Shown here one piece after another: positions 1 through 12,872 of a DNA stretch of 21,095 nucleotides (positions are counted from its first letter, which is position 1; each line of letters opens with the position of its first letter). This DNA comes from JAJYTL01 sp046705265. GTDB taxonomy: Bacteria > Pseudomonadota > Alphaproteobacteria > Ferrovibrionales > Ferrovibrionaceae. The translations under genes and the position numbers were made by a program. The stretch lies in contig JBJKQL010000119.1 in assembly GCA_046705265.1 (NCBI GenBank), positions 1-21,095 of the forward strand. The letters run 5' to 3'. Below the pieces are notes generated by a model, which was not told the DNA's origin, ran no database searches, and saw only the letters and a program-made list of their open reading frames with translations.

Positions 1-10
1 AGGCTTCAAG

Positions 11-39
11 TTGGCTTTCGTTGCGGCGCGGTCTATAAA
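11..39 (+). promoter_or_regulatory. sigma-70-like promoter for the DUF3576-leuS-lptE-holA operon
   Basis: A -35 box TTGGCT (11-16) and a -10 box TATAAA (34-39) are separated by exactly 17 bases. The start of the lipoprotein gene lies about 100 bases downstream. No other convincing promoter is seen before leuS, so it probably drives the whole four-gene run. This is a consensus match by eye only. Confidence 0.5.
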
Positions 40-143
40 GCGAAAGCCATGGCGGGTGGTGATCCGGCAGCGGATCGGCGTTGCCAGGCGATTCGGGCTC
101 CCGTTCGGCGGCAGGAACAAGGCAAATGATCAGGAAACACTAC

Positions 144-719
144 ATGATGGCGAAGGTGGGCCGCGGCCGGGCCATAACGCTTTTCCTTGTAGCGCTTGGG
201 TTTTTCGCACTGGCGGGGTGCAGCAACGACTCCAATATGGTGAAGACCTCCTATCCCGAGCAGGCCGTGCCCGGGGTTGATATCTACACGCCGAACGGCA
301 AGCCTCTTTATAAAGCTCAGAACACCCAGTCGATGTTCAGCTCGGGCGGCCTTTTGAGCCTTTTCGGCGGGAAGAAATCCAGCGGGACGGCCGGCGGCGG
401 GGTTCCGGTCAACGCCTATCTCTGGCGCGCCTCGCTCGATACGGTGAGCTTCATGCCGCTCGCCTCGGCCGATCCCTTTGGCGGCGTCATCATCACCGAC
501 TGGTACTCGAACCCGAAGGCGCCGGACGAGCGCTTCAAACTGGTGGTCTATATCGTCAGCCGGGAATTGATGGCGAACGGGGTCAAGGTCGCGGTGTTCA
601 AGCAGACGCGTGAGAACGGTGTTTGGGTCGCCGCCCCGGTCGAGCCCGGCGCGGCGGTCAAGATCGAGGATGCCATCTTGACCCGGGCGCAGCAAATCCG
701 CAGCGGTCTTAGCTCATAA
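144..719 (+). CDS. DUF3576 family lipoprotein
   Basis: This predicted envelope lipoprotein of about 191 residues begins with basic residues, then a hydrophobic stretch, then the lipobox LAGC, the normal arrangement for signal peptidase II processing. The mature part carries a Gly/Ser-rich linker and then the DUF3576 core (VNAYLWRASLDTVSFMPL, then GGVIITDWY, then FKLVVYIVSRELMANGVKV). DUF3576 proteins are common in alphaproteobacteria just upstream of leuS; their function is not established, though the link to lptE hints at an outer-membrane role (inference). ATG codons at 126, 144 and 147 are all possible. I prefer 144 because it has AGGA upstream and gives a signal peptide of normal length. 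leuS begins 66 bases after the stop codon. Confidence 0.85.
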   Translation: MMAKVGRGRAITLFLVALGFFALAGCSNDSNMVKTSYPEQAVPGVDIYTPNGKPLYKAQNTQSMFSSGGLLSLFGGKKSSGTAGGGVPVNAYLWRASLDTVSFMPLASADPFGGVIITDWYSNPKAPDERFKLVVYIVSRELMANGVKVAVFKQTRENGVWVAAPVEPGAAVKIEDAILTRAQQIRSGLSS

Positions 720-785
720 GCCTGTGACGACGATGAGGAATTTCTGTGGACCCGGGGGAAGGGCCGGCGCGCGGAAACGGGTACT

Positions 786-3365
786 ATGACACCGCGTTAC
801 AATCATAAAGAAGTCGAGACGAAGTGGCAGGCCGCATGGGACGACCGCGCCACCTTTAAGGTCGGCGAGGACCGCGGCAAGCCAAAATATTACGTTCTTG
901 AGATGTTCCCCTATCCCTCGGGGCGCATCCATATGGGCCATGTGCGCAACTACACCATGGGCGACGTGGTCGCGCGCTATAAGCGGGCGCGGGGGTTCAA
1001 CGTGCTCCATCCGATGGGCTGGGACGCCTTCGGCCTGCCGGCCGAAAATGCCGCCCGCGACCAGGGCACCGACCCAGCCGCCTGGACTTATCGCAACATC
1101 GCCGAGATGCGGCGCGACCTGAAAAGCATGGGCCTCTCGCTTGACTGGAGTCGCGAGATCGCGACCTGCCACCCCGGCTATTACCACCAGCAGCAAAAAC
1201 TCATTCTCGACCTCCACGAGGCGGGCCTCGTTTACCGCAAGGAAAGCGCCGTCAATTGGGATCCGGTGGACGAGACCGTGCTCGCCAATGAACAGGTGAT
1301 CGATGGCCGCGGCTGGCGCTCGGGCGCCTTGGTCGAGCGGCGCAAGCTGCCGCAATGGTTCTTCCGCATAACCGCTTTCGCCGACGAGCTGTTGCAAGGA
1401 TTGGACGGGCTCGAGCGCTGGCCGGAGCGGGTTCGCCTGATGCAGCGGAACTGGATCGGCCGCTCGGCCGGCTTGCGCCTGACCTTCGCGCTCAAGGACG
1501 ACGCCCGAACCATCGAGGTCTTCACCACCCGGCCGGACACGTTATTCGGAGCCAGTTTTCTTGCGCTCTCGCCTGAACATCCTTTGAGCCTCGCGCTCGC
1601 CGACCAGGACCCGGCCCTCGCGGCCTTTCTCGCCCGTAGCCGGCAGACCGCGACGGCCGAGGCGGCGATGGAGACCGCCGAGAAGCTCGGCCACGATACC
1701 GGGCTTCGCGCCCGCCACCCCTTTGTCGATGGCGCTGAACTTCCGGTCTATGTTGCGAACTTCGTTCTTTATGAATACGGCACCGGCGCGATCTTCGGCT
1801 GCCCGGCGCATGACGAACGCGACTTCGAATTCGCCCGCAAATACGGCCTGCCGATTCGCTGGGTGGTGGCGCCGCCGGAAATCGACCTGGCCCGGCTCGA
1901 AACGCAGCAGGAGGCCTATACGGCGCAAGACGGCCGGCTCTTCAATTCCGGCTTTCTGGATGGGCTTGATGTGCCGCAAGCCATTGCCGCCGCTATCCAG
2001 CGGGCCGAGGCACTCAGCATCGGCCAGGGCACGGTGACCTACCGCCTGCGCGACTGGGGGGTTTCGCGCCAGCGCTATTGGGGCTGCCCGATCCCGATGA
2101 TCCATTGCCCGGCCTGCGGCATCGTGCCGGTGCCGAAGGCCGATCTGCCGGTGCTGCTTCCCGAAGACGCCCGCTTTGATCGCTCCGGCAATCCGTTGGC
2201 CAACCATCCAACCTGGAAGCATACCGCCTGCCCGCGGTGCGGCGGCGCGGCCGAGCGCGAGACCGACACCTGCGACACCTTCGTCGACAGCTCCTGGTAT
2301 TTCGCGCGCTTCTGCTCGCCGCGCAGCCCCGACCCGGCAAGCAAGGCGGCGGTCGATTACTGGCTCCCCGTAGATCAGTATATCGGCGGCATCGAGCACG
2401 CCATTCTCCATCTCCTCTACGCCCGTTTCTTCGTCCGCGCCCTCCACAGCATCGGCAAAGTGGCGACGCCGGAGCCCTTCGCCGGCCTGTTCACTCAAGG
2501 CATGGTATGTCACCAGACCTACCAGAACGCGGCTGGCGCGTGGCTCTATCCCGCCGAGGTCGCGGAAGACGCAGGCGGTGGCCTGCGCGAGGCGCGAAGC
2601 GGCGCGCCGGTCACGGTCGGCCGAGTCGAGAAAATGTCCAAATCGAAGAAAAACGTGATCGACCCCGGCACCATCATCGATCAATACGGCGCCGATACCG
2701 CGCGCTGGTTCATGCTCTCGGACAGCCCTCCCGAACGCGACATGGAGTGGACGGCAGCGGGAATCGACGGAGCATGGCGTTTCGTGCAGCGGCTGTGGCG
2801 GCTTATCGGCGACAATCTGGACCGGCTCCCGCCCGCCGGCGCCGTAGCGGCCGGGACGAAATCCGACAAAGCGATGGCATTGCGTCGCTTGAGCCACAAG
2901 GCGATCGCCGGCGTGAGCGATGATATCGAGCGCTTCCATTTCAACCGCGCCGTCGCCCGCATCTATGAACTCGCCAATGCGGTTCAAGAACATACCGCAA
3001 CCTGCGGCGCGGCGGCGGAAGACGGGCCAGCTCTTCGCGAGGCGCTTGAAACCCTGACGCTCCTGATTGGGCCGATGATGCCGCATCTTGGCGAAGAGCT
3101 TTGGCAGGCGCTCGGCCATAAGACCCTGCTTGCCGATGCGGTATGGCCGATGGCGGATCCAGCGTTGATCGAGGACGCCACCGTCACCGTGGCGGTGCAG
3201 GTGTCCGGCAAGCTGCGCGCCACCATAGAGATCGCCCGCGATCTCGATCAGGCCGCGATCGAGGCCGCAGCGCTCGGCAACGACAACGTGCAGCGCGCGA
3301 TCGCCGGGCGACCGGTGCGTAAGCTGATCGTGGTGCCGAACCGGATCGTCAATGTGGTGGTCTAA
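786..3365 (+). CDS. leuS: leucyl-tRNA synthetase
   Basis: Class Ia aminoacyl-tRNA synthetase that charges tRNA-Leu with leucine in the cytoplasm. It is 859 residues, normal for bacterial LeuRS. The HIGH-type motif is in PYPSGRIHMGHVRNYT near residue 42. The CP1 editing domain, which hydrolyses mischarged tRNA, includes TRPDTLFGASF. Two CxxC pairs (CPACG, CPRCGG) fit the zinc-binding ZN1 insert. The tRNA-beta-anhydrolase-like DTFVDSSWYF segment precedes the KMSKS loop VEKMSKSKKNVIDP. An anticodon-binding helical domain and a small C-terminal domain (QVSGKLRATIEI, ending IVNVVV) follow. LeuRS reads the tRNA body, long variable arm and A73 rather than the anticodon, which matters for the unusual island tRNA at 20414-20498. 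Its last 14 bases overlap lptE. Confidence 0.98.
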   Translation: MTPRYNHKEVETKWQAAWDDRATFKVGEDRGKPKYYVLEMFPYPSGRIHMGHVRNYTMGDVVARYKRARGFNVLHPMGWDAFGLPAENAARDQGTDPAAWTYRNIAEMRRDLKSMGLSLDWSREIATCHPGYYHQQQKLILDLHEAGLVYRKESAVNWDPVDETVLANEQVIDGRGWRSGALVERRKLPQWFFRITAFADELLQGLDGLERWPERVRLMQRNWIGRSAGLRLTFALKDDARTIEVFTTRPDTLFGASFLALSPEHPLSLALADQDPALAAFLARSRQTATAEAAMETAEKLGHDTGLRARHPFVDGAELPVYVANFVLYEYGTGAIFGCPAHDERDFEFARKYGLPIRWVVAPPEIDLARLETQQEAYTAQDGRLFNSGFLDGLDVPQAIAAAIQRAEALSIGQGTVTYRLRDWGVSRQRYWGCPIPMIHCPACGIVPVPKADLPVLLPEDARFDRSGNPLANHPTWKHTACPRCGGAAERETDTCDTFVDSSWYFARFCSPRSPDPASKAAVDYWLPVDQYIGGIEHAILHLLYARFFVRALHSIGKVATPEPFAGLFTQGMVCHQTYQNAAGAWLYPAEVAEDAGGGLREARSGAPVTVGRVEKMSKSKKNVIDPGTIIDQYGADTARWFMLSDSPPERDMEWTAAGIDGAWRFVQRLWRLIGDNLDRLPPAGAVAAGTKSDKAMALRRLSHKAIAGVSDDIERFHFNRAVARIYELANAVQEHTATCGAAAEDGPALREALETLTLLIGPMMPHLGEELWQALGHKTLLADAVWPMADPALIEDATVTVAVQVSGKLRATIEIARDLDQAAIEAAALGNDNVQRAIAGRPVRKLIVVPNRIVNVVV

Positions 3366-3942
3366 GACCACCTTCCCGCGGCGCCACCGGTGCCGGGGCA
3401 CCTTTGCCGCACGGCTTTTCGCGCTACCATACTGGCGATTTGCGGGTCTCTGCCTCAGTTTGCTCGTTGGCGCGTGCGGTTTCCATCCCCTCTATGGCCA
3501 AGCCGATGCGCCCGCCCGCGCCGAGCTTCGCAGTATCATGATCGGCCCCGTGGTTTCACCCGATTCGCCCCGCGCCGGCCAGCTTATCAGCAATGACCTC
3601 GACAATGAGCTCGCACCGCAAGGACATTCCGGACCAGCACGATTTCGTCTCACCGCCGTGGTGCGGGAAACCGATTCTTCACTGCTCGTCAATGCCGCAA
3701 GCCAGACGACGCGCGATCAGGTCGCACTCAACGTCAGTTATTCTTTGACCGATGCCAGCACCAACCGGCCTCTGGTTTCGGGTTCGCTTCGACGCACATT
3801 GGATTACGACGTGCTGCGGATCAATTACGGCAATATCGTCGGCGCCGCCGATGCGAGACGGCGCTTGGCGCGGCAAATCGCGGACGAAATCGCGAGCCGG
3901 CTCGCGGTCTGGTTCAGCCGGCGCCAAAAGGCGCCGTCGTGA
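3352..3942 (+). CDS. lptE: LPS assembly lipoprotein LptE
   Basis: 196-residue outer-membrane lipoprotein that plugs the LptD beta-barrel and helps insert lipopolysaccharide into the outer leaflet. After an unusually long basic N-terminus, a hydrophobic helix leads to the lipobox VGAC followed by GFHPLYG, the hallmark start of mature LptE. The remainder has alternating strands and a C-terminal helix (ARRRLARQIADEIASRLAVWF) typical of the family. The ATG lies inside the end of leuS, and the stop TGA overlaps the GTG start of holA (GTGA). The leuS-lptE-holA order is widely conserved in proteobacteria and supports the assignment. A shorter start is possible given the long N-terminus. Confidence 0.93.
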   Translation: MWWSKTTFPRRHRCRGTFAARLFALPYWRFAGLCLSLLVGACGFHPLYGQADAPARAELRSIMIGPVVSPDSPRAGQLISNDLDNELAPQGHSGPARFRLTAVVRETDSSLLVNAASQTTRDQVALNVSYSLTDASTNRPLVSGSLRRTLDYDVLRINYGNIVGAADARRRLARQIADEIASRLAVWFSRRQKAPS

Positions 3943-4991
3943 AGCTTGCCCCCCGCCAGATCGCGGGCTTCTTGAAGAAGCCCGACGCCGCGATCCGCGC
4001 CGTTCTGATTTATGGGCCGGACGCGGGGCTGGTGCGCGAACGCGCGCGAGCCCTCGCCCGGACAGTGGTGGCGGATGCCGGCGATCCCTTCCGCATCAGC
4101 GAACTCGCGGCCGCGGCGCTCGCCTCGGATCCCGGCCGTCTCGCCGACGAGGCCGCGGCTTTGAGTTTTACCGGCGGCCGGCGACTGGTGGCTGTAAGAG
4201 ACGCGAGCGACCGGCTCACCCGCATCTTCGCCGACTTTCTTAAATCCCCCGTCGGCGAGGCCTTTATTTTGCTCGAGGCTGGCGACCTCGATCGCCGCTC
4301 GTCGCTTCGCAAGCTGTTCGAAGCTGTGGCCAACGGCGCCGCCCTTCCCTGCTACGGCGACGACGAGGCGAGCCTTGGCGTCTTGGTCGACGAGGTGATG
4401 GGCGCTGCCAGACTTCGCCTTGAGCCGGCGGCCCGCCAGACCCTGATCCATAATCTCGGTGGCGATCGCGCCGTCTCCCGGCAAGAACTCGAGAAGCTCG
4501 TCACCTATATGGGCGGGCCCGCCTCGGCTTCGGATGCGCCAGCGGACCGTATGGTGACGGTCGCCGATGTCCTCGCCATCGTCGGAGACAGTTCGGCGCT
4601 CGCCCTTGATGACGTTATAGATGGCGCGCTCTCGGGCGACGCCGCGGCCGTCGAGCGCGCGCTGGCGAAAAGCCTGTTAGCCGGCGAAGCGCCGGTCGCG
4701 GTGTTGCGCGCGGCACTGCGCCACGGCCAGCGGCTTCATCTCGTGCTGACGCGAATCGAGGCCGGCGAGACGCCCGTGGCAGCGCTCCGGGCGCTTCGGC
4801 CGCCTCTGCACTTCCGCCGCGAGGCCGCGTTCCGCGCCCAACTCCGCCACTGGTCGCGGCCAACCCTTGAGGCCGCCTTGGGCGAACTGTGGGAGGCCGA
4901 GATCGCCTGCAAAAGCACGGGCGCGCCGGACACCGCGCTTTGCCGGGCCGCACTTCTGAAGCTCGCCCGCGGCCGCCCGGTCGCCGCGTGA
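3939..4991 (+). CDS. holA: DNA polymerase III subunit delta
   Basis: 350-residue subunit of the clamp-loader complex that opens the beta sliding clamp and helps load it on primed DNA. Family features are the N-terminal AIRAVLIYGPDAGLVRERAR, a following RISELAA strand-helix region, ILLEAGDLDRRSSLRKLFE in the AAA+-like fold, and the C-terminal helical collar containing VLRAALRHGQRLHL. The start is GTG, overlapping the lptE stop by four bases, so translational coupling is likely. Delta subunits vary strongly in sequence, so the call rests on these motifs together with the conserved neighbourhood. Confidence 0.93.
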   Translation: MKLAPRQIAGFLKKPDAAIRAVLIYGPDAGLVRERARALARTVVADAGDPFRISELAAAALASDPGRLADEAAALSFTGGRRLVAVRDASDRLTRIFADFLKSPVGEAFILLEAGDLDRRSSLRKLFEAVANGAALPCYGDDEASLGVLVDEVMGAARLRLEPAARQTLIHNLGGDRAVSRQELEKLVTYMGGPASASDAPADRMVTVADVLAIVGDSSALALDDVIDGALSGDAAAVERALAKSLLAGEAPVAVLRAALRHGQRLHLVLTRIEAGETPVAALRALRPPLHFRREAAFRAQLRHWSRPTLEAALGELWEAEIACKSTGAPDTALCRAALLKLARGRPVAA

Positions 4992-5006
4992 GCCACCGGG
5001 GGCTGC

Positions 5007-5024
5007 GGCCATCGCCGGATGGCC
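5007..5024 (+). other. hairpin downstream of holA
   Basis: GGCCATC pairs with GATGGCC across a four-base loop (GCCG), starting 16 bases after the holA stop. No U-tract follows, so it is not a classical intrinsic terminator. It may protect the 3' end or attenuate readthrough toward dnaK. Confidence 0.3.
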
Positions 5025-5057
5025 CCGAATTCTGCGAAAAACTTGCCCTCCCGCCCG

Positions 5058-5086
5058 TTGCGGGCCGGTGCTTCGGCCCTTATATA
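5058..5086 (+). promoter_or_regulatory. candidate dnaK promoter
   Basis: TTGCGG (5058-5063) and TATATA (5081-5086) are 17 bases apart, about 80 bases upstream of dnaK. dnaK is heat-shock regulated by RpoH in alphaproteobacteria, but I see no CTTG box at the right distance from the -10 region (the one at 5042 is too far away), so the sigma factor cannot be decided by eye. Confidence 0.35.
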
Positions 5087-5165
5087 GACTTCAGCCTACG
5101 AACTTAGGGGGTCGGCCGGGTGCATCGACGGCCGGGCTGACCTGCCGCTGTTAGAAGAGGACAAT

Positions 5166-7115
<1,950 letters not shown>

Positions 7116-7135
7116 AATCCATCAGCCGAGTACAG

Positions 7136-7164
7136 CGGCCGGCACCCCTTTATGGCGCCGGCCG
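7136..7164. other. hairpin between dnaK and dnaJ
   Basis: CGGCCGGC (7136-7143) pairs with GCCGGCCG (7157-7164) around a 13-base loop, shortly after the dnaK stop. No T-run follows. dnaK-dnaJ intergenic hairpins often act as partial terminators or mRNA-processing points that lower dnaJ relative to dnaK (established for several bacteria; inference here). Confidence 0.4.
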
Positions 7165-7322
7165 TTGGCGGCTGTAAAGGAGGCGCGATCGTCGCCGCCG
7201 CCGCGCGCGTTGGCCGACGAACGGACGCAGGTAAGTGGGGGGGTACCATGATATCCGGCGACGTTCTTTGTTGGCGATCGCTGTAGGGTCACGGGATCAG
7301 TGTAAGCGCGCGGGAAGCGAGT

Positions 7323-8447
7323 ATGGCGAAGCAGGATTATTACGAGACTCTCGGGGTGGACCGGACCGCGGGCGCCGACGAGTTGAAGCGGGCCTACCGA
7401 AAGCTCGCAATGCAGTTCCATCCGGATCGCAATCCGGACAATCCCGAGGCCGAGCGACGCTTCAAGGAAATCAACGAGGCCTACGAGATCCTGAAGGACG
7501 ATCAGCGACGCGCCGCCTATGATCAGTTCGGCCACGCTGCCTTCGCCGCCCAAGGCGCAGGCGCGCGGGCCGGTGGTTTCGATTTCACGTCCTCTTTCGC
7601 CGATGTCTTCGACGATCTTTTCGGCGAGTTCATGGGCGGCCGGGCACGCGGCAACAACAACCGAGGCGCCGATCTCCGCTACAACATGGAGATCACGCTC
7701 GAGGATGCCTATCACGGCAAGAACACAAAAATCCGCGTGCCGACTTTGGCGGTTTGCGAAGACTGTCACGGCGCTGGCGCCGCCGCCGACAGCAAGCCCG
7801 CGGTCTGCCCGAGTTGCCGTGGCGCGGGCCGTGTGCGGGCGCATCAGGGCTTCTTCACCATCGAGCGCACCTGCAGCACCTGCAACGGCGTCGGGCGTAT
7901 CATCGAGAACCCGTGCCGCACCTGTGGCGGCTCGGGCCGGGCGCAGAACGAACGCTCGCTTGTCGTCAATATTCCGGCAGGCGTCGAGGACGGCACCCGC
8001 ATCCGCCTCGCCGGCGAGGGCGAAGCCGGGTTTCGCGGCGGTCCGGCAGGCGACCTCTATATCTTTCTCTCGGTCGCGCCGCACCGATTCTTCCGCCGCG
8101 ACGGCATGAACCTCAACTGCCGGGTGCCGATCCCGATGGTGACGGCGGCGCTCGGCGGCAATGTCGACGTGCCGACGATCGAAGGCAAGACCGCGCGCCT
8201 CACGCTGCCCGCCGGAACCCAGACCGGCCGCCAGCTCCGTCTCAAGGGCAAGGGCATGCCGGCGATGCGCGGCCACGGCCACGGCGATCTCTTCATCGAG
8301 GTGATGGTCGAGACGCCGATGAATCTCACGCGCGAGCAGCGCGAGCTTTTGCAGCAATTCGACAAGGCGCGCTCGAAGGACACGCATCCCGAGTCAGAGG
8401 GTTTCTTCGCCCGCGTGCGCGAGTTCTGGGACGATCTCCGCGAATAG
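7323..8447 (+). CDS. dnaJ: chaperone protein DnaJ (Hsp40)
   Basis: 374-residue class I J-protein that stimulates the DnaK ATPase and delivers unfolded substrates. Domains in order: J domain with YETLGVDR and the HPD tripeptide (QFHPDRNPDN); a Gly/Phe-rich linker (GAGARAGGFDFTSSFADVF); the zinc domain with four CxxCxGxG repeats (CEDCHGAG, CPSCRGAG, CSTCNGVG, CRTCGGSG); and the C-terminal client-binding domain ending in a dimerisation region. All key residues are intact. A Shine-Dalgarno-like GGAAGCGAG sits before the ATG. It is followed by a strong terminator hairpin. Confidence 0.99.
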   Translation: MAKQDYYETLGVDRTAGADELKRAYRKLAMQFHPDRNPDNPEAERRFKEINEAYEILKDDQRRAAYDQFGHAAFAAQGAGARAGGFDFTSSFADVFDDLFGEFMGGRARGNNNRGADLRYNMEITLEDAYHGKNTKIRVPTLAVCEDCHGAGAAADSKPAVCPSCRGAGRVRAHQGFFTIERTCSTCNGVGRIIENPCRTCGGSGRAQNERSLVVNIPAGVEDGTRIRLAGEGEAGFRGGPAGDLYIFLSVAPHRFFRRDGMNLNCRVPIPMVTAALGGNVDVPTIEGKTARLTLPAGTQTGRQLRLKGKGMPAMRGHGHGDLFIEVMVETPMNLTREQRELLQQFDKARSKDTHPESEGFFARVREFWDDLRE

Positions 8448-8485
8448 GCGCGCGCCGCGTGCGGTTGCGGCGGACGCGCTGTTTT
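8448..8485 (+). terminator. intrinsic terminator after dnaJ
   Basis: Directly after the dnaJ stop, GCGCGCGCCGC (8448-8458) pairs with GCGGCG (8467-8472) plus CGCGC (8475-8479), an 11-bp stem with a two-base GA bulge and an 8-base loop. TGTTTTG follows. It lies in the 49-base gap between the convergent dnaJ and ogt genes. Confidence 0.65.
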
Positions 8486-8496
8486 GATCTTCGCGG

Positions 8497-8979
8497 CTAG
8501 ATCAAGAGCGCGCCCTCGTGACATAGAAGGTGGAGCTTGGTCGCGGCCCCCCTGCCGCCGCTATAGCCGCCGAGCTTGCCCTCGGCCGCGATCACGCGAT
8601 GGCAGGGAATGAAAATCGGAATCGGGTTTGCGCCCATGGCGGCGCCGATTGAGCGCGCGCTGCCGCCCACCGCCTTTGCCATGGCGCCATAGGTCAGGAT
8701 TTCGCCGAAGGGTATTTCGCAAAGCCTGATCCAGGCGTGTTTCTCGAACGCGCTCCCGGCTGGCGCCAACGGCAGATCGAAGGCACGGCGGGTTTTGTTG
8801 AAATACCCGCGAAGCTGCTCTTCCGCATCGCGGAGAAGCGGAGTTGGCGCGACGCTCGCGCGATCGTCTCCCGCCCGGCCCCAATCGACAGCGACGAGCC
8901 GCCCCGCCTGCTCGGTCAGGACAAGGTGCCCGACCGGGGTTTCGACGCCATGCCGGATCGCCGCCGTCGTCGCGTTCAT
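8497..8979 (-). CDS. ogt: methylated-DNA--[protein]-cysteine S-methyltransferase
   Basis: Suicide repair protein that moves alkyl groups from O6-alkylguanine in DNA onto its own cysteine. The active-site motif PCHR is clear in PIFIPCHRVIAAEGKLGGYSGG. The upstream helix-turn-helix region with IPFGEILTYGAMAKAVGG and RSIGAAMGANPIP is typical of the Ogt/MGMT family. It is about 160 residues with no Ada-type regulatory domain, so ogt fits better than ada. I chose the ATG at 8979; an upstream in-frame TTG at 8994 would overlap the stop of the preceding YyaL-like gene. The 11-base spacing to that gene suggests co-transcription. Confidence 0.93.
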   Translation of the reverse strand: MNATTAAIRHGVETPVGHLVLTEQAGRLVAVDWGRAGDDRASVAPTPLLRDAEEQLRGYFNKTRRAFDLPLAPAGSAFEKHAWIRLCEIPFGEILTYGAMAKAVGGSARSIGAAMGANPIPIFIPCHRVIAAEGKLGGYSGGRGAATKLHLLCHEGALLI

Positions 8980-8990
8980 CGGGCCGTCTC

Positions 8991-11027
<2,037 letters not shown>

Positions 11028-11195
11028 GTGAAGCCTCGTTCGGTTGCGGCCATGGCTGGAGTCCTACTCTAGTCAGCCTTATCGCCGCGCCAGGCGGCGT
11101 GCGCGATCGCACATCCCGGCGGCGCATCGGAAGGTCCCGTCCCGCGCGCTTTACGCTATGATGACCGGAGATGAACCACGGCGCGGGAGAGCGGC

Positions 11196-11462
11196 ATGAA
11201 GATTACCTTTGATATTGACTGCACGCCGCAAGAAGCAAGGGCTTTTCTCGGCCTTCCCGATCTCGACGATCTTTACAAGACCATGGTCGGCCGTCTCGAG
11301 GAGCGCATGACCCAGGCGATGAACGCGATGGAGCCCGAAGTGCTGCTTCGCACTTGGTTTCCGGCCTCGCTCGAAGGCATGGAGCGGATACAGAAGGCGT
11401 TCTGGTCGCAGTTCACCGCGCCGGGCTCGGCCAACGACGGCCAGGACGGCAACAAAAGGTAG
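11196..11462 (+). CDS. DUF6489 family small protein
   Basis: 88-residue protein starting MKITFDIDCTPQEARAFLGL, with a helical middle (LYKTMVGRLEERMTQAMNAM) and a hydrophilic tail. It matches my memory of the DUF6489 family, found in Rhodospirillales and relatives, function unknown. Most of it should be one or two amphipathic helices; no membrane segment or catalytic motif is visible. GGGAGAG lies upstream of the ATG. It is 39 bases before mnmE on the same strand and may share its transcript. Confidence 0.75.
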   Translation: MKITFDIDCTPQEARAFLGLPDLDDLYKTMVGRLEERMTQAMNAMEPEVLLRTWFPASLEGMERIQKAFWSQFTAPGSANDGQDGNKR

Positions 11463-11501
11463 CGCCGCGCGCCGGCTGGGCGCCGCGGTTTGGGGAGCGC
11501 C

Positions 11502-12872
11502 ATGAGCGGGCCGACAGTCTTCGCCCTCGCCTCCGGCCTCGGCCGCGCCGGCATCGCGGTGGTGCGAGTCTCGGGCGCCGAGGCCGGCAGGGTTCTCTGC
11601 CGTCTTACCGGCCGCGAGCGCCTGCCCGCACCGCGCCGCGCGGTGCGCGCGCGAATCATCCGTCCCATTGCCGAAGCCGACGCCGCGACCACCGTCATGG
11701 ACGCGGTCATCGACCATGGCCTCGTCATTTGGTTCCCCGCGCCGCGAAGCTTCACCGGTGAGGACGTGGCTGAGTTTCACATTCACGGTGGGCCGGCGGT
11801 GACCGAGGCGCTGCTCGAAGCTTTGGCCGCCGAAGCAGGGCTGCGTTTGGCCGAGCCCGGCGAATTTTCCCGCCGCGCCTTCGAGAACGGCAGGATGGAC
11901 CTTACCGAGGCCGAGGGCCTCGCCGATCTCGTGCAGGCCGAAACCGAGGCGCAGCGCCGCCAATCGCTGCGACAGATGGAAGGCGGGCTGAAGGCGCTCT
12001 ACGACGGCTGGCGCACGCGGCTGATCCAGGCGCTCGCTCATTTCGAGGCTGAGATCGATTTCGCCGAGGAGGGCCTGCCCGCCGAGATCGCGGCCGAGGC
12101 GCGGGCCACGGTTTCCGGTCTCCTCGCCGAGATCGCCGGGCACCTCGCCGACGCGCGCCAGGGCGAGCGCTTGCGGGACGGCCTCGAGGTCGTCATCCTG
12201 GGTCCGCCAAATGCCGGAAAATCAAGTCTTCTCAATATGTTGGCACGGCGCGAGGCGGCCATCGTCTCGACCATCCCAGGCACCACGCGGGATATTGTCG
12301 AGGCGCATCTCGACCTCGCCGGCTATCCGGTGGTGGTGGCGGATACCGCCGGGCTGCGCGAGGCGGCCGAGCAGATCGAGGCCGAAGGCGTGCGCCGCGC
12401 GCTCGAGCGCGCCGGGCGCGCCGATCTCAAGATCCTCGTCCTCGAGGCCGCCGACTGGCCAGCAATTCCGGGCGAGCTTGCGGCCCATGCGGACGCCGAC
12501 AGCCTCCTTGTCCTGAACAAGATTGACCTGCGCCCGCCGCGCGCGCCGGCGACCTATAACGACCGCCCGGTTTATGCGCTCTCGGTCAAGACCGGGCAAG
12601 GCCGCGAGAGCTTCCTCGTCGCCTTGACGGCGATGGTGCGCGAGCGCTTGGCGCTGGGGCCGGAACCGGCGCTGACCCGCGCCCGGCATCGCGCCGCGCT
12701 CGAGGATTGCCGCGCGGCCCTGCAGCGGTTTCTAGCTGCGCCGGAGGGCGGCGCCGAGCTCGCAGCGGAGGATTTGCGCCTCGCGGCGCGGGCCTTGGGC
12801 CGCATCACCGGCCGCGTCGATGCCGAAGAAATACTCGACGTCATCTTCCGCGATTTCTGTATTGGGAAGTAA
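11502..12872 (+). CDS. mnmE: tRNA uridine-5-carboxymethylaminomethyl(34) synthesis GTPase MnmE
   Basis: GTPase that with MnmG modifies the wobble uridine (U34) of certain tRNAs. It is 456 residues. The N-terminal tetrahydrofolate-binding domain begins PTVFALASGLGRAGIAVVRVSG and includes FTGEDVAEFHIHGGPAV. The G domain, inserted in a helical domain, has G1 GPPNAGKSSLLN, G2/switch PGTTRDIVE, G3 DTAGLRE and G4 NKID. The C-terminus ends with the family motif containing the conserved cysteine (FCIGK). An in-frame TTG lies 12 bases earlier, but the ATG after GGGGAGC is better. The gene is intact although an island begins directly at its stop codon. mnmG, often the next gene in alphaproteobacteria, is not seen before the window ends. 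Confidence 0.98.
   Translation: MSGPTVFALASGLGRAGIAVVRVSGAEAGRVLCRLTGRERLPAPRRAVRARIIRPIAEADAATTVMDAVIDHGLVIWFPAPRSFTGEDVAEFHIHGGPAVTEALLEALAAEAGLRLAEPGEFSRRAFENGRMDLTEAEGLADLVQAETEAQRRQSLRQMEGGLKALYDGWRTRLIQALAHFEAEIDFAEEGLPAEIAAEARATVSGLLAEIAGHLADARQGERLRDGLEVVILGPPNAGKSSLLNMLARREAAIVSTIPGTTRDIVEAHLDLAGYPVVVADTAGLREAAEQIEAEGVRRALERAGRADLKILVLEAADWPAIPGELAAHADADSLLVLNKIDLRPPRAPATYNDRPVYALSVKTGQGRESFLVALTAMVRERLALGPEPALTRARHRAALEDCRAALQRFLAAPEGGAELAAEDLRLAARALGRITGRVDAEEILDVIFRDFCIGK

Noticed and set aside
1542..3401. Long minus-strand ORF of 619 codons opposite leuS
   Set aside because: It mirrors the GC-rich leuS frame and has no recognisable domain; leuS on the plus strand is certain.
12843..12872. 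Possible disruption of mnmE by the island
   Set aside because: The full C-terminal motif and stop codon are present, so the gene is intact.
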